Positions 56,541-60,000 of a stretch of DNA of 60,000 nt are shown here, one piece after another. The notes below the pieces were generated by a model. That model was not told the DNA's origin and made no database searches. It was given only the letters and a program-made list of their open reading frames with translations. Numbering within the stretch: the first letter of the stretch is position 1; each line of letters starts with the position of its first letter. A program made the position numbers and the translations under genes. Origin of the DNA: Membranipora membranacea (Eukaryota > Bryozoa > Gymnolaemata > Cheilostomatida > Membraniporidae); assembly GCA_914767715.1 (NCBI GenBank), contig OU612069.1, positions 12,213,387-12,273,386 on the forward strand. The letters are read 5' to 3'.

Positions 56541-56880
56541 CTCTCCTCCCCCCTCCTCTCCTCCCCCCTCTCCCTCCTCTCCCCCCTCTCCCCCCTCTCC
56601 TCTCCCCCCTCTCCCTCCTCCCCCCCCTCCTCTCCTCCCCCCTCTTCCCCCTCTTCCCCCTCCTCTCCCTCCTCCCCCTCATCCCCCTCCTACCACCCTC
56701 CCACTCCTCCCACTCCTCCCCCTCCTCACCCTCCTCACCTTCCTCCCCCCCTCCCCCTCCTCCCCCTCCTCCCACTCCTCCCCCTCCTCCCCCTCCTCAC
56801 ACTCCTCCTTCTCCTCCCCTTCCTCACACTCCTCCCCTCCTCCCCCTCCTTTCCCTCCTTCCCCTCCTCACTCACATTCA
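56537..56880 (+). repeat. ~340-bp polypyrimidine tract
   Basis: Almost only C and T (CTCCTCCCCC words) on the + strand, with a few A. All long frames on both strands here are composition artefacts. It could form triplex DNA. Confidence 0.9.
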
Positions 56881-58189
56881 CTCAACTGACCCGTTTAGGT
56901 CTTCGTTGAGTTGAAACTGTAGATTGTAATCATTTTATACTAAAACTAGTGCTGGTGAGTAATTGTGATTATATGATTCAGGTCTGATCCCTTGCTATGG
57001 AGGTTTTATCCGATTTTCTCCTTGCAAGCCATTCATCCCAGCCTGGCCCCTTAGCACCAAATGTACAGTGTGTTTGCAAACCTCTCAGGATGTATAAATA
57101 TTGTCTCTGCCTCTTCAAAAAGAGTAGCAGGCTATACTGGAGGTAGGGTGGATTAGAGTCAGAACTTACAAAACGCATCGTACAACAATCTTAATTTTCT
57201 TTGCGTAAATCAGTAGAAGGAAAGTCTCTGGAACTGATTCAAAAGCACATCCTGTATTTCACAGAGGTATAAGAGCATTCCAGCTAGAAAAATGGCTACA
57301 ACAGAATAAATGTAAGATATAATATGTCATTTCCCTTTTTAAGAGTCCAAAGAGACACTGGGCACTGGGCCTGACATTAAATAATCATGTTGCAGTTTCG
57401 CAAATAAAATGGGGCAAATTGCATGAGATTTCTATTCATTGTGTGCCTGGGACAGGATGTTATGATAAGATGTCACTTTCCGCAAATCTCTTCTATATAT
57501 AAATACAGCAGTAACTATGGCACAGAAGTTGTAGGTACCAAAACCCTTTGGCAAAATCAGATTCTGCTCTGAGAAATTTTCTTCAGTAGGGAAGAAACAT
57601 GTGGTACTGTGATCTGTTTGAAAAGTATCCCAATTGTAGGTTAGTGGATGTAGCGTCTGTTTTGTCAAACTTAAAAATCCAATCCAAAAAGCAACAACCA
57701 GCTTGGTATAACGATACCTGTCAAACACTGGAGACTCTCAGAGAAGTCATCAGATATTCCTTTTATCCTGCTTCTTGCGTATTTCAATTTGGATTGTAGG
57801 AAACATACGGGAGTTGTGCAATTTTTCAGCATGAGGGGATAACTAGTTCAGAAGCAAGCTTTGGCATTTATTTGAAACCATGAATTGTTCACATTTCTCT
57901 TATATCCACTGCACAATGTTTTGAACTGTGCCACTTTCGGTGATCAAAAGATCCCTACTAGTATATCTCATCCACTGTAATAATATCTAAAGTCCCCTCA
58001 AAGTTTGTGTGTTGGCTATTTCGAGTGTAAACTGAGGCAACTCATAGGGGCTGCCCCTCAATAAAGACGGAATTCATTTGGCTGCTGAGAACATTAATCC
58101 TACAGGTTAAAAGAAACCATGCAAAAACGGCCACTGTCAGTTTTTTTAAACATGCAACCAAACAAATTTAAATAATTGTTCTATATGTT
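56881..58189. other. Intergenic sequence
   Basis: No gene, RNA or repeat recognised. Confidence 0.45.
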
Positions 58190-59170
58190 TCTAGGATCAA
58201 AGTCTGAGTGGTGTTGAATGTTGTTGAGATTGACAGCTGAACGCGTAAGATATGAAAAATGTTGAGGCTGAGGTCAAAGTACAGTCTTATTTTATCCGGA
58301 GTAATCATAATATCTATTGATGCATTTTATGGCTGTAAGTTGAGGGAACTTTGAACAAGGAATCTTGTAACAAACGATTCCTGAGGAGTATATATACCTT
58401 GTACAGTTACTCAAAAGTTTGTGTATGATTTCCCGATTTTATTCCCGATTTTATTTCTGATTATATTCCCGATTTTGTTTCCTTTTATTCCGAGTTTAGT
58501 TCCGATTTTATTTCTGACTTTCTTTCCAATTTTATCTTGCGTAAATATATACATAGTTTATGAAACATTTTATAATTTGAATAACTTCAATATAAAAAAA
58601 TTTCCCAAAATACCCAATAGTGCCCTGAAGTTGATTATCCTTGTTCAATCTAAGCACAATGATGCAGGGTGAACTTGTGACTACAAAATGACGAAAAGCA
58701 TGATTTTTGACTATTGATGTTCTTTTTTGCTTAACTTATAAGCCAGGCTTCTGATTTACAGGTTTTTTACCAATTTGTAGAAGATTAATAGTTAATTATT
58801 CTTGCTAGATATATATTTGTTCCATACCAAGCCATAGCTCTTCGACATATTTTCTGTTTATTTTGTGTAGCACCATTTTTGTGAATCAGAAACCGCTGGA
58901 GCTGTTAGTTTGGTTGTACCTTTGAGTTTAAATTCTTGAAATATGAATTTTTTAGTCAAAGAGTGGCTTTGAATAAAAGATTGACAAAAAATCGCATTTG
59001 CTTAACACAACTTTGGATTAGAAGTTCTTGTCATGCATAATATAATTATATCTATGGTGACAAGTGATGAATGTCTGTAAAATCTATTCAGTCGGCGGTA
59101 AAAAAAATCAGGTCAAGTAATCATGAGCTTTGATTTCGGTAAAATTATTGATCGAGTCAATCTGGCATGC
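58190..59170 (+). repeat. Diverged ~1-kb duplication, copy 2
   Basis: Partner of 55555-56540. It also ends before a shorter C/T-rich stretch (59280-59370), as copy 1 does. No exon was copied. Confidence 0.75.
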
Positions 59171-60000
59171 TTTGCTATTGGAATATACTATCTGGAAATC
59201 CCATTGTTAGATCCTCATTGAGCACATAATTGTTATTCTTATAGTATGAGCGCTTGATATTTAGCACTTAACCTACTGCATTCCGAACCTCCTCCCCTAC
59301 TCCTATCTGCGCCTTCGCCCCTACTTTCTTCGGCCCTCCTCCTCCCCTCCCGTCATCCCCTTTCCTGCTGCAGTTCACCAACCGATTTTTGTCAACACAA
59401 TACAGGTATACAGGGTATAATAAAATTGATGATTGAATATTGAATCAAATTTCTGTACAGACGTGTGTCTCACTAAAACCTGTAGATTTCTGCAACATAA
59501 ATGTTTCTACCGTCATCTGGGTATTGGTTCACAAAATGATGCACCTCTGGACAGAGATTCGTCACAATTCATGAGCAACTGTTTCATGAAATGCATCAAT
59601 CCAATAACTGGATTTGCTATGTATAGTCTAGCTTTACGATTCATGTGTCTGTAGAGCTTGTGGATTATCACTATGTTACAGATGTAATATAAGTATTCTA
59701 ATTTATTATATAGAGTTGTGCTTTTTTTTTATAACAACAGACAACTTACCAATGTAAGTTGTCAGGTTTTACTAGTAGTGTTTCTCTAATCGAATGACAC
59801 TGTTCTTTTTTATCTATACTCTTAATAACTAAGGTGGGAGGATCAGTCAGTATTGATCAGTATTTGTAAGTCATATGCTGAGTTATGCGGTTAATCTGAA
59901 AATACACCGAACTACCTGTGATCGTAAGTCTGTGTAGGCTGAAGATTATGCTCCTGCTATATTAATACTAGTGCTGGATATGGCTTATGTGAGTGATTTA
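59171..60000. other. Intergenic sequence at window end
   Basis: A Cys-containing open frame at 59433-59654 has no recognised domain, no splice context and no codon signal, and I do not count it as a gene. Confidence 0.4.

Noticed and set aside
56487-56914. Poly-Ser/Pro and poly-Gly/Glu ORFs
   Set aside because: Composition artefacts of the polypyrimidine tract.
59433-59654. Cys-containing 73-codon ORF
   Set aside because: No domain, no splice signals and no neighbouring exon support.

Overview
This window is animal (metazoan) nuclear DNA. Its genes are split by GT-AG introns. One gene is clearly SLX4, the Fanconi/Holliday-junction nuclease scaffold, and another is a B-box/beta-propeller (TRIM-like) protein. 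The rest is rich in Ty3/gypsy and non-LTR retrotransposons, tRNA-derived SINEs and MITEs. It looks like an invertebrate, perhaps a spiralian, but I cannot name the species.

Layout. 1-8 kb: a Ty3/gypsy element with gag entering from the left edge, a -1 frameshift heptamer, and pro-RT-RNase H with no integrase. Its last 642 bp are repeated exactly 948 bp downstream. The second copy abuts a 5'-truncated non-LTR retrotransposon, and 130-bp inverted arms flank this block. 9.6-21.2 kb: SLX4 on the + strand, with 13 phase-consistent exons plus three likely upstream exons. BTB, AT-hooks, SUMO-interaction-like motifs, SAP and the C-terminal SLX1-binding domain are recognisable. One in-frame TGA cuts the largest exon. 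23.5-38.7 kb: a gene-less array of at least 14 diverged units of about 0.9-1 kb. Many units carry an exon-like core between an acceptor-like TTxTAG and a donor-like CAG|GTAnG. The array has been invaded by a LINE, SINEs and MITEs. 38.7-43.7 kb: a foldback repeat, a SINE and wrecked gypsy fragments on both strands. 44.2-55.3 kb: the TRIM-like gene in five coding exons (505 codons, phases closing exactly). Its introns hold a 2.4-kb foldback element carrying a 77-bp satellite, MITEs of two families with clean target-site duplications, and a 14-bp minisatellite. 55.3-60 kb: 3' region, a diverged duplication (about 1 kb, offset about 2.64 kb) and a long pyrimidine tract.

The two host genes are independent. 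SLX4 should scaffold SLX1 and other nucleases in DNA repair. The TRIM-like protein has a B-box, a helical segment and NHL-type propeller strands, but no RING is visible. The strongest leads are the exon-like array, a 35-bp palindromic insertion that is only two inverted termini with an exact 9-bp target duplication shared in style with a 142-bp relative, the foldback element that seeded a satellite, and the in-frame TGA in an otherwise intact SLX4.
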